From the NCBI RefSeq assembly GCF_023053635.1, contig NC_086182.1, forward strand, positions 4,861,001 through 4,925,000: DNA of 64,000 bases, given 5' to 3'. The notes beneath the pieces were generated by a model, which was not told the origin of the DNA, ran no database searches, and saw only the letters and a list, made by a program, of their open reading frames with translations. Below are positions 9,889-20,975 of the stretch, in pieces; the first letter of the stretch is position 1; every line of letters begins with the position of its first letter. A program made the position numbers and the translations under genes. This DNA comes from Elgaria multicarinata webbii. Its lineage: Eukaryota > Chordata > Lepidosauria > Squamata > Anguidae.

Positions 9889-11215
9889 TAACTCTCCATA
9901 GGATTGCGGTCATTGGGCAGGATCCAACGACATCACTCTGCTAACAAGAATTACGTCGTGCTAGCGTAGGAGATCTCTAGCGCAATGCCAATAGCATTAG
10001 CTTGTGAGACGGGAATACCCCAGGAGACCCGTCGCACAAACTAAAGCTACAGGTCTTGTGCTATAGATCCCTTATGGCAGCGCGACACAATTAGCACGAA
10101 TGACATCACGGCCTGTCTCCCGTGGCCTGAAATAGGAATTGTGAGATGTGATTACTGGTCTCTTTGCTTTGACGGCCTGTGTTTATGTCGGAGCTTCTAA
10201 CCAGAGTGTTTGTTCTTTTATAAGTCATAAAAAAATACTTATATGCTTGGAGGTGTGATTATGGATTCTCCTTGAAGGGCATGGTTGTGGTCGTAGTCAT
10301 GATGAGCTTCTGCCCGCCAGAAATTACTACCACACCACTCCACAAGGCTATTTAACACAGCCTTGTCAGGTGTGCTGTCATTATTATTACATCCGTATTA
10401 CAGCTATGATGAGCTCATGCCTAGGGCCATTTAGTGAGTTCGTGGCAGCGCTAAGTCCTGACGCGCGAGGCCTCTGCCCCCCTCCCGCTCAGCCATCACG
10501 CTACGAGCGTCTCATTGGCACGAAGGAGGGGCCCCTTGGGTTCTCTTGCTCCTTGGCATGAGTTCCCCCCTCCCCATGTGCCAATCGCGCCTCCTTGGGA
10601 ATCTCCGTGGATATTTTTGTCCGTTCTGCCCCCCACGTACCCAGTAAAATGCAGCGGCAGAGATATCAGTAACCACAAAGTCATCTTTGCAGCCAATAAT
10701 AAAATATTAACCAAGGAGGAAAACCGGCTTGCCAGAGTCTTAAATCAAGAAACCGAATCTCTTCCCAGGACCCCTCAAGGACAGCAGTATCTCCCCTGGG
10801 TGTTGCAATGTCTCTCTTCCTCTGCACCATGGCAAAAGCCCAGCTAGGCCCAGGAGGAGGAGGAGGAGGAGCGAAGGAAGGATGGAAGGAAGCAAGCAGA
10901 GAAACCCCCAATGCTTCTGAGCCCCCAGACCTCTCTGGGTGGCAGCAGGGAGGCAGACCTGTGTGCAAACAGTTGCCCCCGGATGGCGCATCTCCATTGC
11001 TGAGTCAGCACTTTCGGCAATGGCTCCGGGTGGGTTTAGCGCTGCTCCTGCTGCTGCTAATCCTATTTTTAAAATAAGCTCACAGTTGCTGCATCATGTC
11101 CCAGCCTTGCTCTGACCTTGCTGAAGGGGACAATCTCACGCTGCATCTCAGCTTCTTGTTAAAGCGGGTGGGTGGGTGGGTGGGTGGAATCATAATCATA
11201 ATAAATCTGCCAGAC
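9889..11215. other. Intron stretch, partly GC-rich, no recognised gene
   Basis: Between about 10430 and 10720 GC content rises and several CpGs occur, but no splice-bounded exon matching KChIP3 was found. GGAGGA repeats near 10852-10870 and (GGGT)n at 11166-11186. It could hold an unrecognised repeat or regulatory sequence. Confidence 0.4.
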
Positions 11216-11401
11216 AGAGATGGCCCTACGGTGAGGCAAGGTGCGGCGTTTGAATACAATTAAGACGGTAGGTTGGGAGAACAGTAGGGATGATGGCATA
11301 AGAACTGGGTTGCTGGTCCATCAAGCCCAGTATCCTGTTTCTGACAGAAGGCAGCCAAATGCCTCCGGGACGCTTACAAAGAAGGCAAGGTGGTGGTAAT
11401 T

Positions 11402-11526
11402 CCTGGTAACCTGAATTCCTCCAGAAGTGTTAGACTTAAAACTCCCATTAGTCTCAGCCAGCCTGGCTGGGGATGGTGGGAGTTGTAGTCCAGCACATCT
11501 GGAGGTTACCAGGTTGGGGAGAGCTG
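11402..11526. mobile_element. Palindromic MITE, family E, copy 2
   Basis: CCTGGTAACCTGAATTCCTC ... AAAACTCCCATTAG mirrored by TGGGAGTTGTAGTCCAGCAC and ATCTGGAGGTTACCAGGTTG. Confidence 0.75.
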
Positions 11527-12086
11527 CTCTAAGCAATCATTGGAAGCCTAGCTGAGAGTAAAGTGCCCAGAAAGGTAGGCTGTGAGTGGGGAGGTGTGTG
11601 CACAAAGTTGGGAAAGAGGCCGTATTCGTCAGCCCTGGGGCCCTGTGAGGGTTTCATTTCGGATTTGGGGGTTTTATAATAACTTGCCAAAATCCACACA
11701 TTTCTCCATCAACAGGATGGAAACGTCTTGAGATTTATTTAAAAAATAAAAGTGGAACTGATAGGTCCATCCAATCTTTGAGGTCTTAGCTCTTAAAAGC
11801 CTTGGCTTTGAATCCCGGTGTCTTCAAATATGTCGGTGGGGCGGAATTAAGGTGTCTTTTTTTCCTTTGTCTGATGGGCTCCTTATCTTTAACCGCTCCA
11901 TGGCAGGCAGGTACAACATGTTCCTCTCCCTGCTGGGAATAGCTGTGCCTTTTAAACTGGGCTGGTGCAGATGGGCGAGAGTTCCTTTCCTTCATTGTTT
12001 GATCAGAACTTACCCAAATCCACAGATTTCTGCATAAACAGGACAGAAAGAACTTGAGGTGTAATAAAACTGAATGTGGGAGTGTG

Positions 12087-12200
12087 TTGAGTTTGGGTTC
12101 TGATTCTGCCAGGTCCAAATCATTGATCAGGTTCTTTGGTAATCAAGATGAAACAAGAACCTGATCGCTGACTTGGACCTGACAGAACCAGAACTCAACG
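12087..12200. repeat. Inverted repeat (hairpin), arms about 48 bp
   Basis: GTTGAGTTTGGGTTCTGATT ... CAGGTCCAAATC.. GATCAGGTTC is mirrored by GAACCTGATCGCTGACTTGG and CAGAACCAGAACTCAAC. It looks like a short palindromic MITE, but no clear target duplication is visible. Confidence 0.65.
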
Positions 12201-12281
12201 CAGGGAGAAAGCAAAGCAAAGCTGAGAGATGCATCTGTCCCTAGTGACTCCCTGCATCACTTCAATAACACATGTTATACA

Positions 12282-12527
12282 CTGTCCTAATCTACACCAA
12301 GCAGGATATTGCACTATGAAAGGGGTATGAAAGTGGTATATAAAAGGCAGGAGCCACAATACTGCTTTATAGCGGTACTGAAGTGCACTGACCACTATTG
12401 GGGCCCATTGGTACATACCATATACCGCTTTCATACCGCTATATCCTGCTTGGTGTGGCTCCTGCCTTTTATATACTGCTTTCGTACCTCTTTCATGGTG
12501 CAATATCCTGCTTGGTGTAGATTAGGC
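12282..12527. mobile_element. Palindromic MITE, family H
   Basis: CTAATCTACACCAAGCAGGA at the left and TCCTGCTTGGTGTAGATTAG at the right. The arms continue inward (TATATAAAAGGCAGGAGCCA against TGGCTCCTGCCTTTTATATA). Flanks CACACTGTC-like and CCACTGCC agree at six of eight positions, so a decayed 8-bp duplication is possible. Confidence 0.7.
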
Positions 12528-12895
12528 CACTGCCTTGGATAGTACAGATGTGTCTTGTAATCGTACCCGTTGAGTTTGGAGTTAGCAGCTGAGAAATGTA
12601 GCACTTTGAAACACCCCCATACCTTACAAAACTTGCCTCACCAACCACCTAATACTAGTCCCTAATACTCACCCTCCTCAACTCTTCTATGGAACCAAAT
12701 GTGTTTATAATGTCCGTAATGTGCATAATGTATTGGGGCATTTCTCGGTACGGAATGTAGACATTTTGAAACAGAATTGAGGGCAAGGGAGGGGAAGAGA
12801 AGGAAACTAAAGAGATTGACTTTGCTGAACCAAAGATGCTGTCCGGCTCATGTCAGTGGCTCCCTTGCCGCCCGCTAAGAATGGAACACCCTCCC

Positions 12896-13093
12896 CAGTG
12901 GTGTTTGGTGGCTCCAGTTTCAGAGGGGTGGAGATTCCATTCTGGATTTTAGATAGAACCAGCCAAGTTGATGGACCTATATTGGGGATAGGGTGCAGCA
13001 CCTTGGATAGCACCTTTGAGTACTGGCTGGTTCTAACTAAAACCCAGAATGGACTCACCACCCCATTGAAACTGGAGGCACCAACCTCCACTG
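12896..13093. mobile_element. hAT-like MITE, family B, copy 2
   Basis: Begins CAGTGGTGTTTGGTGGCTCC and ends GAGGCACCAACCTCCACTG. Flanks ACCCTCCC (12888-12895) and ACCCTCCT (13094-13101) agree at seven of eight bases, as expected for an aged hAT target duplication. Confidence 0.8.
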
Positions 13094-13101
13094 ACCCTCC
13101 T

Positions 13102-13440
13102 TAAATATGCAGAAAAAGGCAACCAAAATTATCATGGGGAAGGAGCAACTTCCCTGTGATGAAAGATTGTGCCATGTGGGATGTTTAAGAAAAAGATGAG
13201 TAAGTGAGGACGTGACAGAGGTGTATAAAATTATGCAGTGTAGGACTGTGAAGGTACATGGAGTTTATACACTTATACGTACATATATAGCGGTCATGTA
13301 GCAAAAGGCTGTTATTCTTACTATCAACCCTGTTTCACTGCACATGGCACATATTCACTGCTACAAGATGTCGTGCTGGCCACCTACTTAGACAGCTTTA
13401 AAAGGGAGTTGGACAAATCCTTGGAGGAGAACCCTATCAG
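13102..13440 (+). mobile_element. Old CR1/L3-type LINE 3' fragment
   Basis: A decayed frame reads like the end of a CR1-group ORF2 (QKKATKIIMGKEQLP ... ATYLDSFKRELDKSLEE). A second piece of the same kind lies at 42090-42290. Much more diverged than the CR1 copies with ATTCTATG tails. Confidence 0.6.
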
Positions 13441-13444
13441 TGGC

Positions 13445-13914
13445 CCTGTTCAGAAGACGACTTAAACCACGGTGAATACGGCAAAAAATTATTTATTTAT
13501 TTATTACATTTATATACCGCCCCCATAGCTAGAGCTCTCTGGGCGGTTTACAGAAATTCTAAAATGAGATAAAAACAAGTATACAAAATTTAAAATTTTA
13601 AAACACAGACCATACATACACGAAGCATTAAAAACCGTTAAAATAAACATGTGGGTGATTAAGATGTGCTGCCATATGCCTGGGCAAAGAGGAAAGTCTT
13701 AACCTTGCGCCGGAAAGATAGCAGCGTTGGCGCCAGGCGAGCCTTGTCAGGGAGATTGTTCCACAGTCTGGGGGCCACCACTGAAAAGGCCCTGTCCCTC
13801 GTTGCCACACTCCGAGCCTCTCTCGGAGTAGGCAACCAGAGGAGGACCTTAGATGTTGAATGTAGTGACCATAAAAGCCTTATTCGCTGTGGTTCAAGAT
13901 GTCTTCTGAACAGG
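13445..13914. mobile_element. MITE, family C, copy 2, split by an L2 insertion
   Basis: The left end CCTGTTCAGAAGACGAC and right end GTCTTCTGAACAGG are inverted, with TTAAACCACGGTGAATAC against TATTCGCTGTGGTTCAAG. Flanks TCAGTGGC and CCAGTGGC agree at seven of eight. An L2 3' end fills 13482-13865. An uninterrupted copy is at 53650-53754. Confidence 0.75.
13482..13865 (-). mobile_element. L2-type LINE 3' end inside family C MITE
   Basis: The reversed tail (ATTTATTTATTTATTACATT, then TATACCGCCCCCATAGCTAG) leads into a reverse-strand C-terminus reading roughly SVATRDRAFSVVAPRLWNNL and RRKVKTFLFAQAYG, which is the L2 ORF2 end. Confidence 0.8.
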
Positions 13915-14029
13915 GCCAGTGGCTATTCAGAGGTAGGATGGCTCTGCATATCAGTTGCTGGGGAAGAACAGCAGGAAAAGTCTCTCGTCCTGCTTCTGCC
14001 CTTCCCAGGGCCATGTGTTTGGCTTCCAC

Positions 14030-14139
14030 ACCTTGGGTAGCTCCTTCAGAGTTCTGACTCTTAGAATTCCAACTGTTTCTGACTGGAACCCGGAGCGGAT
14101 TCACAGCCCCACTGACATCAGAGCCACCAGGCTCCACTG
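14030..14139. mobile_element. hAT-like MITE, family B, copy 3 (right half)
   Basis: GAGTTCTGAC ... CTGGAACCCGGAGCGGATTC then GCCCCACTGACATCAGAGCC and ending GCTCCACTG. The left arm is missing. Confidence 0.7.
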
Positions 14140-14199
14140 GTGCCACTTCTCTCCATTCATTCAAAATACCCCTCAAGACACCCCCTTTTCCACATGGCC

Positions 14200-14390
14200 T
14201 TTGGTTTATCTTCTCATACAACCAAGTTTCAGCTATGTGTACTGGTGCACACCCTTTTCTGTTTTAGACTGTAAGCTCCTTGAGGGCAGAGACCTGTCTT
14301 ATGTTTCCTGTGCAACTCAGTAAGGCCATGTGTACACTGATGGAGCAGTATAAATAATGATAATGAAAGGAATAATAAAGGTTCAGGTCT
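14200..14390 (+). mobile_element. L2/CR1-group LINE 3' tail, diverged
   Basis: TTTTAGACTGTAAGCTCCTT, GGGCAGAGACCTGTCTTATG and ACACTGATGGAGCAGTATAA-type tail, as in the L2 end at 37040-37168. Confidence 0.6.
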
Positions 14391-14439
14391 CAGTGATTCT
14401 GCTTGGAATGGGCACTCAGGTTCTTTAAGGATGGCCTCC

Positions 14440-14580
14440 TTCCATGTCCCACCCCCACCAGGGCATTCTGCTTCCTTGTGGAACTGGCTCTCTAAGGAGG
14501 CCAGCCAGCCACCCTCTTTCTTAATGGGCCACCTTAGAGAGCCAGTTCCACAAGGAGTCAGCATTCTACAGGGAAGCACA
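14440..14580. repeat. Inverted repeat, arms 23 bp
   Basis: CTTGTGGAACTGGCTCTCTA near 14472 is mirrored by TAGAGAGCCAGTTCCACAAG near 14534, loop about 36 bp. Origin unknown, perhaps part of a decayed MITE. Confidence 0.7.
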
Positions 14581-14633
14581 AGGCCTTCTTTCTTATAGCC
14601 CCCTGCCCAATTTCCAAAGCTGGAAGCACAGAT

Positions 14634-14997
14634 CTATTTATATATTTATTTGTTTGTTTATTTTATTGCATTTATATACCGCCCCATAGCCCAAGCTCTC
14701 TGGGCGGTTTACAAAAGTTAAAAACAGTAAACATTAAAAACAAATATACCAAGCTTAAAAACATAAAAAGCATAAAATCAACAGTGTCCTTATAAAAACA
14801 GCTATTCTGGGGTCCGTTAAAAACAAACAAACTCAGCTCATGTTAAATGCGGTTAAATGCCTGGGAGAAGAAAAAGGTTTTAACCTGGCGCCGAAAAGAT
14901 AACAATGTTGGTGCCAAGAGAGCCTCGGGGAGATCATTCCATAATTGGGGGACCACCACTGAAAAGGCCCTGTCCCTTGTTGCCACCCTCCGAGCTC
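14634..14997 (-). mobile_element. L2-type LINE 3' end
   Basis: Tail TTTATATACCGCCCCATAGC, CAAGCTCTCTGGGCGGTTTA, then coding remnant as at 13482 (AAAAGGCCCTGTCCCTTGTT). It stops abruptly at CTCCGAGCT where the next L2 begins. Confidence 0.8.
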
Positions 14998-15500
14998 ATT
15001 TATTTATTTATTTATTTATTTCATTTTTATACCGCCCAATAGCCGAAGCTCTCTGGGCGGTTCACAAAAATTAAAACCATAATAAAACAACCCACAGGTT
15101 AAAAGCACAAATACAAAATACAGTATTAAAAGCACAACCAGGATAAAAATCACACAGCAAAATTGATATAAAATTAAAATACAAAGTTAAAACAGTAAAA
15201 TTTAAATTTAAGTTAAAATTAAGTGTTAAAATACTGATAGACTAAAAAGGTCTTCAGCTGGCGACAAAAGGAGTACAGTGTAGGCGCCAGGCGGACCTAT
15301 CTGGGGAGCTCGTTCCACAACCGGGGTGCCACAGCGGAGAAAGCCTCCCTCGGAGTAGGCACTCGGAGGAGGACCTTAGATGTAGAGTGCAGTGAGCAGG
15401 TAGGTTCATGTCGGGAGAGGCGTTCCGTCAGGTATTGTGGTCCCAAGCCGTGTAAGGCTACTCCAAGTTCATGGCTCATGCACGAAGGCAAGCTGGAGAA
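14998..15500 (-). mobile_element. L2-type LINE 3' end, adjoining copy
   Basis: A fresh tail (ATTTATTTATTTATTTATTT, TATACCGCCCAATAGCCGAA) opens a second L2 end in the same orientation. On the - strand residues such as EAFSAVAPRLWNELPR are readable. It probably inserted into or next to the previous copy. Confidence 0.8.
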
Positions 15501-15753
15501 ATCATCATGGGGGTTAAAAAGGGAGCATCAATCTTTCTCTCCTGGCTTGGTTTGACTTAGTTGTGCTTTAGACGGCTGATTTGTTTTTTCCCATTGTGCT
15601 TACTGGTCTTTTACTGTATGGTATAACTGTATATTATCCATAAGCTACGTTGAGACCCTTTCTTGCACTATGAGGCAGAATAAGAATTTTAGAATGAATG
15701 AATACATAAAGATACCTTTCCCCAAGAAGAGTTTAACACAATTAAGAGTTTAA

Positions 15754-15838
15754 CATAGAATCATAGAATAGCAGAGTTGGAAGGGGCCCACAAGGCCATT
15801 GAGTCCAACCCCCACTCAAGGCAGGAATCCATCTCCAG
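15754..15838 (-). mobile_element. CR1 LINE 3' tail fragment
   Basis: ATAGAATCATAGAATAGCAG and AGTTGGAAGGGGCCCACAAG; about 85 bp. Confidence 0.9.
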
Positions 15839-15839
15839 A

Positions 15840-16607
15840 GGTTCTAGGGGAGGGGCGCTCTAACGGACTCCACACAGACGGTTCTCACTGGTCTTTGGGC
15901 GCGTGATCCCCGTTCACAATCCAGTCCGTCCGTGGGTGTCCACCCCCACCAGGCTCATGGCCAGGCTCATCAAGGTTGCCACGGCTGACTCTGGTGATAA
16001 AGATCCTGCAATTAGAACTGAGCGAGCCGTTCTGTTGACAGCGCGTGAGACACATTAGGGTCCTGCTCCTTCTCTCACAGCTGGCTTGATACTGCGGCAG
16101 CAGACGGAACGGGTAAGAAAGACTCAATCACCCACAAAAGTCGTTTCTCGGACCGTGAGTCTGACTCGAGTCTCCTCTGATACAAATAATTACTGCAGGA
16201 GACCTGCTCCGAAGCAGACGGCATCCTTCGTGACTCCTAGGGATCTGTAGAAAAACAGAGATCTCCGTCTGTTGTGGTCATTGCCTCTCTTTGCCCTCCA
16301 TAACCCTCTTCTCCCAGAAGTGTGCAGAGAGACAGACGGCTCCCTGAGCTCCCCCTTGGGATGATGATCCAGTGGTTCTCCAGGGCAAGCTTTCCATTGG
16401 TCCAGGCTGGCCTGACTGAACGGCGGGGATGGGAGAGCCTTCCTTCCGCACAACAGGGCTAACCTGGCTGTTCCCCTCGGGTGCGACGGTGTTTGGAACC
16501 AGCTTGTTTCCCAATCTCAGGAGATGTCCTGCTTCTGGGAGTGTCAAGACAAGGAGGCTAGAACCCATCACGGGTCAGTAGCCAGAGCAAGAGCCAAAGA
16601 CAGTTGG
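15840..16607. other. Intron stretch of apparently unique sequence
   Basis: No repeat family or known exon recognised. The stretch is relatively CpG-containing. A polypyrimidine/AG (ends 16080) followed 32 bp later by GTAAGA (16113) mimics an exon, but it would break the KCNIP3 frame and has no recognised product. Confidence 0.4.
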
Positions 16608-16800
16608 GGGAGGGGCCGTAGCTCAGAGGTGGAGCCCCTGCTTTGTATGCAGAAGGTCCCAGGTTCGATTCCCACCGCCATCTCAAGGACAGGAAAAGTT
16701 ATTGCCTGAAACCCTGGAGAGCCGCTGCTGCCAGCCAGTGTCAACAATACTGGGCCAGATGGATCAAGGGTCTGACTCCGTAGAAGTCTGTGTTCCTAGA
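16608..16800 (+). mobile_element. tRNA-derived SINE (S2), near-complete
   Basis: A-box GCCGTAGCTCAGAGGTGG, TTTGTATGCAGAAGGTCCCA, B-box GGTTCGATTCC, then GGAGAGCCGCTGCTGCCAG and CAATACTGGGCCAGATGGAT. The head resembles a tRNA but lacks a foldable full cloverleaf and continues into a SINE body, so it is not a tRNA gene. Confidence 0.85.
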
Positions 16801-17204
16801 CATCCCAAAGCCACGGTCCAGAGGGAGGTCTGCTTGCGAGGAGAGTGTTACTCATGAGTAACTCATTTCCCACAGGGAGTCTTCTTCCTCAGGCGGCCAC
16901 TCCATCTGGCAGTTGGCCCAAGCAACCTGCGTTCCCTTGAACTATGCAATAGCTCAGCTTCAGCTCCACATCTCAAGGGGGAAATTCGGATACTGCTTCT
17001 CCTGAGAAGCCAGGATCCCCCTGCCTCTTGGATCCTTAATTAGCATGACACGTTGCTTAGGGATCCCGGCCAGTTTGGGGCCCTCCTGCAGCTACGTGCG
17101 GATCCTGGACCTTCCCATGGCATTCTGGCTCAAGTACAACCTGCTGAGTGTCTGAAGGTTCACAGGTCTGAAGGTTCACTGAGTGTCTGAAGGTTCACAG
17201 AGAG

Positions 17205-17440
17205 ATCATAGAATCATAGAATAGCAGAGTTGGAAGGGGCCTACAAGGCCATCGAGTCCAACCCCCTGCTCAATGCAGGAATCCACCCTAAAGCATCCCT
17301 GACAGATGCTTGTGCAGCTGCCTCTTGAAGGCCTCTAATGTGGGAGAGCCCACAACCTCCCTAGGTAGCTGATTCCATTGTCGCACTGCTCTAACAGTCA
17401 GGAAGTTTTTCCTGATGTCCAGCCGGAATCTGGCTTCCAG
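17205..17440 (-). mobile_element. CR1 LINE 3' end
   Basis: Tail ATCATAGAATCATAGAATAG, then the reverse-strand C-terminus ([40 protein letters not shown]). Confidence 0.92.
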
Positions 17441-17459
17441 ATCTGGCTCCCATGACAGG

Positions 17460-17582
17460 TGGGAGCTACCAGAGGCTTTCCCAACCTCCAGATACGTTGG
17501 ATCACAACTTTGTTGATGCTGGCTGGGAATGATGGGAGCTGTGATCCAAAACATCTGGAGGGCTCCGGTTTGGGGAAGGCCA
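17460..17582. mobile_element. Palindromic MITE, family E, copy 3
   Basis: GCTTTCCCAACCTCCAGATA ... mirrored by ATCTGGAGGGCTCCGGTTTG and GGGAAGGCC. Confidence 0.7.
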
Positions 17583-17689
17583 CAGTGGCAGGGAGTGAAC
17601 AGATGTGTAGAGGTAGCAGGGTGGCAGGTCCCACGGCCAGCCAGTGACTTTTTGCAAACACTGCATCATGAATGAACCCTTCACATATC

Positions 17690-18180
17690 ATGAGCAGGTT
17701 CCAGCACAAAGCTCCTCCAGGCTAAATTCGCATTGGCTGCCTGTATGTTTCTGAGCCTCTTTCTGGCAACACCCTGCATCCAACGCCCTCCTCCGGCAGC
17801 CTCCTCCGTGGGAGGCTTGGAGGGCAGCAACAAGAGAAAGGGCCTGCTCAGTAGTAGCCCCCCATATGTGGAATGATCTCCCTGATGAGGCCCGCCCGGT
17901 GCCAACATTGTCATCTTTTTTGCACCAGTTTAATCTTCCCTCTTCTCTCAGGCATTTGGCAGCATATTACGAGTCTTTTGGATCAAGTCCTGGATTGTCT
18001 CTGGCTGGTGGTTTTAAATTGTTTTAAGATACATATTGTTGTGAATGCCATCTGTTTTAAGTCCTTACATGAATGATTTTATACCTTATATAGTGCATTT
18101 TAATGGTTTTTAATTTTTATGAACTGTCCAGAGAGCTTTGGCTATGGAGCACTATAGAAATAATAATCAATGAAATGAAA
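17690..18180 (+). mobile_element. L2-type LINE 3' end
   Basis: Forward copy: GGGCCTGCTCAGTAGTAGCC, GTGGAATGATCTCCCTGATG, then the long 3' UTR and GAACTGTCCAGAGAGCTTTG with an AATGAA tail. It corresponds to the reverse complement of the ends at 13482 and 14998. Confidence 0.8.
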
Positions 18181-18929
18181 TGAATGGCCATCCCCTGTAG
18201 TTTGTCACCAACCCCCTGGGATTCAAAGGTAAACTGCTTCTGTACATGGATGCTCTGTTTAGCTCTCCTGGCCCATAGCCTTTGCTAGATCTCTCGTCTC
18301 TGAACCTCTCCCCTCTCTTCCTAATTTAAATGATGGCTGTCGTCACCATTTATGGCTCTTATCAGGAATCAATGGTTCTCTGCCTTTCCTAGATTTAGAA
18401 CTAGGGATGGGGAGAAATCTGCTTGTTTCGCATTTGAGTGAAAACATATCCCATTTCGCACTTTCAAATGAATGCATGAACTGAAACTCAATCATCCTTT
18501 GAAATTCAGACGTCTCCAAATTTTGAAAGGGAGTTCTCACTCATTTAAAAAAATGAGTGCAAAAAATCCACATATTAGGGGAAAGTACACAACATATATA
18601 CTACTGAACTTAACAATTCAAAATGCATTATATTAGGAAAATTGCTTGCAAAAAAATGTGTGTATCAGGAAGAAAAAAATGAGATCCTCGGAAGAACTGG
18701 AATTGACAGGTTCATGCGTCTCAATTTAAAACTGAGTTGACTTAAGACTTCTTGATTTCTCTTCCTCCAGCTGCAGCTATGAAAGGAAGCAGGGAAAGGC
18801 TTTAGGCTGGGCAGACCTTGAAAAGGCTCCTGCGAGAACCCTTTGGTGTAGATTCAGACCTGTTTCTAGTTCCTTTGCGGTACAGAAGACATACTTGTCT
18901 TTTCCAACCCAATGCTGGACACATGATGG
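18181..18929. other. Intron stretch with no recognised feature
   Basis: AT-rich, with several decayed ATTTGAA-like words. No gene or clear repeat seen. Confidence 0.5.
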
Positions 18930-19066
18930 GATTGCTTCCCCCAACCTGATGCCTTCCAGATGTTTTGGGTGACAACTCCCAGGATTCCTGACCATTGGCT
19001 GTGCTGGCTGGGGCTGATGGGAGTTGAAGTCCCAAACATCTGGAAAGCAGCGAGTTGGGAAAGTCT
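18930..19066. mobile_element. Palindromic MITE, family E, copy 4
   Basis: CCCCCAACCTGATGCCTTCC, AGATGTTTTGGG mirrored by CCCAAACATCTGGAAAGCAG and GAGTTGGGAAAG. Confidence 0.75.
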
Positions 19067-19159
19067 GCAGCAGGGTGATGGCTTTTGCCAGAGGCATGGG
19101 CTGTGGATGCTTTCACCTGGGGGGGCATGGACCTCAGTGGAGTGGATCTCACATTTGCT

Positions 19160-19397
19160 CATGTGACCCAGTGTGGGGTAGTGGTTAGAATGTGGGCCTG
19201 GGACTCAGGAGATCCGAGCTCTAGTCCTCACTCAGCCATGGAAGCTCATTGGGTGACTTTGGGCCAGTTACTGACGCTTAGGCTAATCTACCTCACAGGG
19301 TCATTGTGAGGATAAAAATGGAGAGGAGGGCCATGGGTTCCTTGTAAGAGGAAAAAAGATGGGTTATAAACATAAAAATAAATAAATAAAATGCTGT
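19160..19397 (+). mobile_element. tRNA-derived SINE (family K)
   Basis: CCAGTGTGGGGTAGTGGTTA (A-box region), GAGCTCTAGTCC (B-box region), GGTGACTTTGGGCCAGTTAC, CCTCACAGGGTCATTGTGAG and an AAATAAATAAAT tail. Other copies: 23985, 26290, 33250 (reverse), 44122 and 63912 (reverse). Confidence 0.85.
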
Positions 19398-19443
19398 GTA
19401 TGTGGTAGAGCTGCCTTCTCTTGACTGTGCTCTTGTCTTAAAC

Positions 19444-19776
19444 TAGGGTGCCCATCTGAAAATGAGGAAAGGGCTCCTGTATCTTTAACAGTTGCATAGA
19501 AAAAGGAATTTCAGCAGGTGTCATTTGTATGCATGCAGCAACTGGTGAAATTCCCTCTTCATCATAGCAGTTAAAGCTGCAGGAGCTATACTAGAGTTGT
19601 ACAGCTCTAGTATAGTATACAAAAGAGGGCAGGGCTCCTGCAGCTTTAACTGTTGTGATGAAGAGGGAATGTCACCAGGTGCTACATGCATACAAATGAT
19701 ACCTGCTGAAATTCCCTTTTCTATACAACTGTCAAAGATTCAGGAGCCCTGTCCTCCTTTCCATATGGTCACCCTA
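19444..19776. mobile_element. hAT-like MITE, family A (double palindrome), copy 1
   Basis: Ends TAGGGTGCCCATCTG and CATATGGTCACCCTA. Flanks TCTTAAAC (left) and ACTTAAAC (right, overlapping the terminal A) agree at seven of eight. Two internal palindromes lie back to back around a central CTATACTAGAG/CTCTAGTATAG. See the finding on family A for the architecture. Confidence 0.85.
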
Positions 19777-19929
19777 CTTAAACGTTGGGTCTTTATCTTA
19801 GTGCCAGTGTCACTCTTAACTCTAGTTCATAGCTACTATAGTCCTTAGGTCATAGGTACCTTCCTGAGAGGCAAAGTAAATTGTGGCACTGTAAAGGCAA
19901 ACACATTCATTATGTCATAGGGTTTTGTG

Positions 19930-20065
19930 GACCAGAGTTCATCTGATGGAGTGGGTTCTAGTCCATGGAAACTCCTGCCATAATGAGTGTGTCAGACTTT
20001 AAGGTGACACAAGTCTCTTTGTTGCTTTTGCTGCAACAGACTCATGCAGCTACCCCTCTGGAAAG
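19930..20065 (+). mobile_element. Unclassified amniote-type repeat
   Basis: TGAGTGTGTCAGACTTTAAG, CAAGTCTCTTTGTTGCTTTT and CTGCAACAGACTCATGCAGC are a recurring interspersed motif; a weaker relative is at about 42285-42375. I cannot assign the family. Confidence 0.45.
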
Positions 20066-20184
20066 TGCTGGCACCACCAAGTAGTCACCAGATGGGTTAT
20101 AGCAGTATAGAAGGAGGTTACATTTGAGGCCACGATTGTTGCTGAAATTCTGGCTGTGAGCTGGTGTAGGCTAGCAGCTTTAAG

Positions 20185-20880
20185 TGAAGCAATACTACAA
20201 ATGAGAAGAATCTTGGAATTGTTGTAGATTGCAAGCTGAATATGAGCCAACAGTGTGATATGGCTGCAAGAAAGGCAAATGCTATTTTGGGCTGCATTAA
20301 TAGAAGTATAGCTTCCAAATCACGTGAGGTACTGGTTCCTCTCTATTCAGCCCTGGTTAGGCCTCATCTGGAGTATTGCGTCCAGTTCTGGGCTCCACAA
20401 TTCAAGAAGGACGCAGACAAGCTGGAGCATGTTCAGAGGAGGGCAACCAGGGTGATCAGGGGTCTAGAAACAAAGCCCTATGAAGAGAGACGGAAAGAAC
20501 TGGCCATGTTGAGCCTGGAGAAGAGAAGATTGAGGGGAGACATGATAGCACTCTTCCAATACTTAAAAGGTCACACAGAGGAGGGCCAGGATCTCTTCTC
20601 AATCCTCCCAGAGTGCAGGACACGGAATAACGGGATCAAGTTAAAGGAAGCCAGATTCCGGCTGGACATCAGGAAAAACTTCCTGACTGTTAGAGCAGTA
20701 CGACAATGGAATCAGTTACCTAGGGAGGTTGTGGGCTCTCCCACACTAGAGGCCTTCAAGAGGCAGCTGGACAACCATCTGTCAGGGATGCTTTAGGGTG
20801 GATTCCTGCATTGAGCAGGGGGTTGGACTCGATGGCCTTGTAGGCCCCTTCCAACTCTGCTATTCTATGATTCTATGAAG
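20185..20880 (+). mobile_element. CR1 LINE, 5'-truncated, long 3' part
   Basis: Starts in the reverse transcriptase C-terminal region ([18 protein letters not shown]-type sequence) and has a continuous frame 20242-20796 of 184 codons ending [13 protein letters not shown], then the 3' UTR and ATTCTATG tail. Relatively well preserved. Confidence 0.93.
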
Positions 20881-20925
20881 ACAGGCGTAATGTTTTAAGT
20901 GAGGTCAAAATGTTTTCCAGAACTG

Positions 20926-20932
<7 letters not shown>

Positions 20933-20971
<39 letters not shown>
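20933..20971. repeat. (CT)n microsatellite
   Basis: Nearly pure TC dinucleotides. Confidence 0.95.

Positions 20972-20975
<4 letters not shown>

Noticed and set aside
16081-16112. Possible 32-bp micro-exon between a good acceptor and GTAAGA
   Set aside because: The length would break the KCNIP3 frame between exons 1 and 2, and no product is recognised; probably chance.
16608-16680. Possible tRNA gene with A- and B-box
   Set aside because: The acceptor stem does not pair, and the sequence continues into a SINE body that recurs at 6229 and 2062.
20242-20796. 184-codon open frame that could be taken as a gene
   Set aside because: It is the C-terminal part of CR1 ORF2; near-identical frames occur at several other places in the window.
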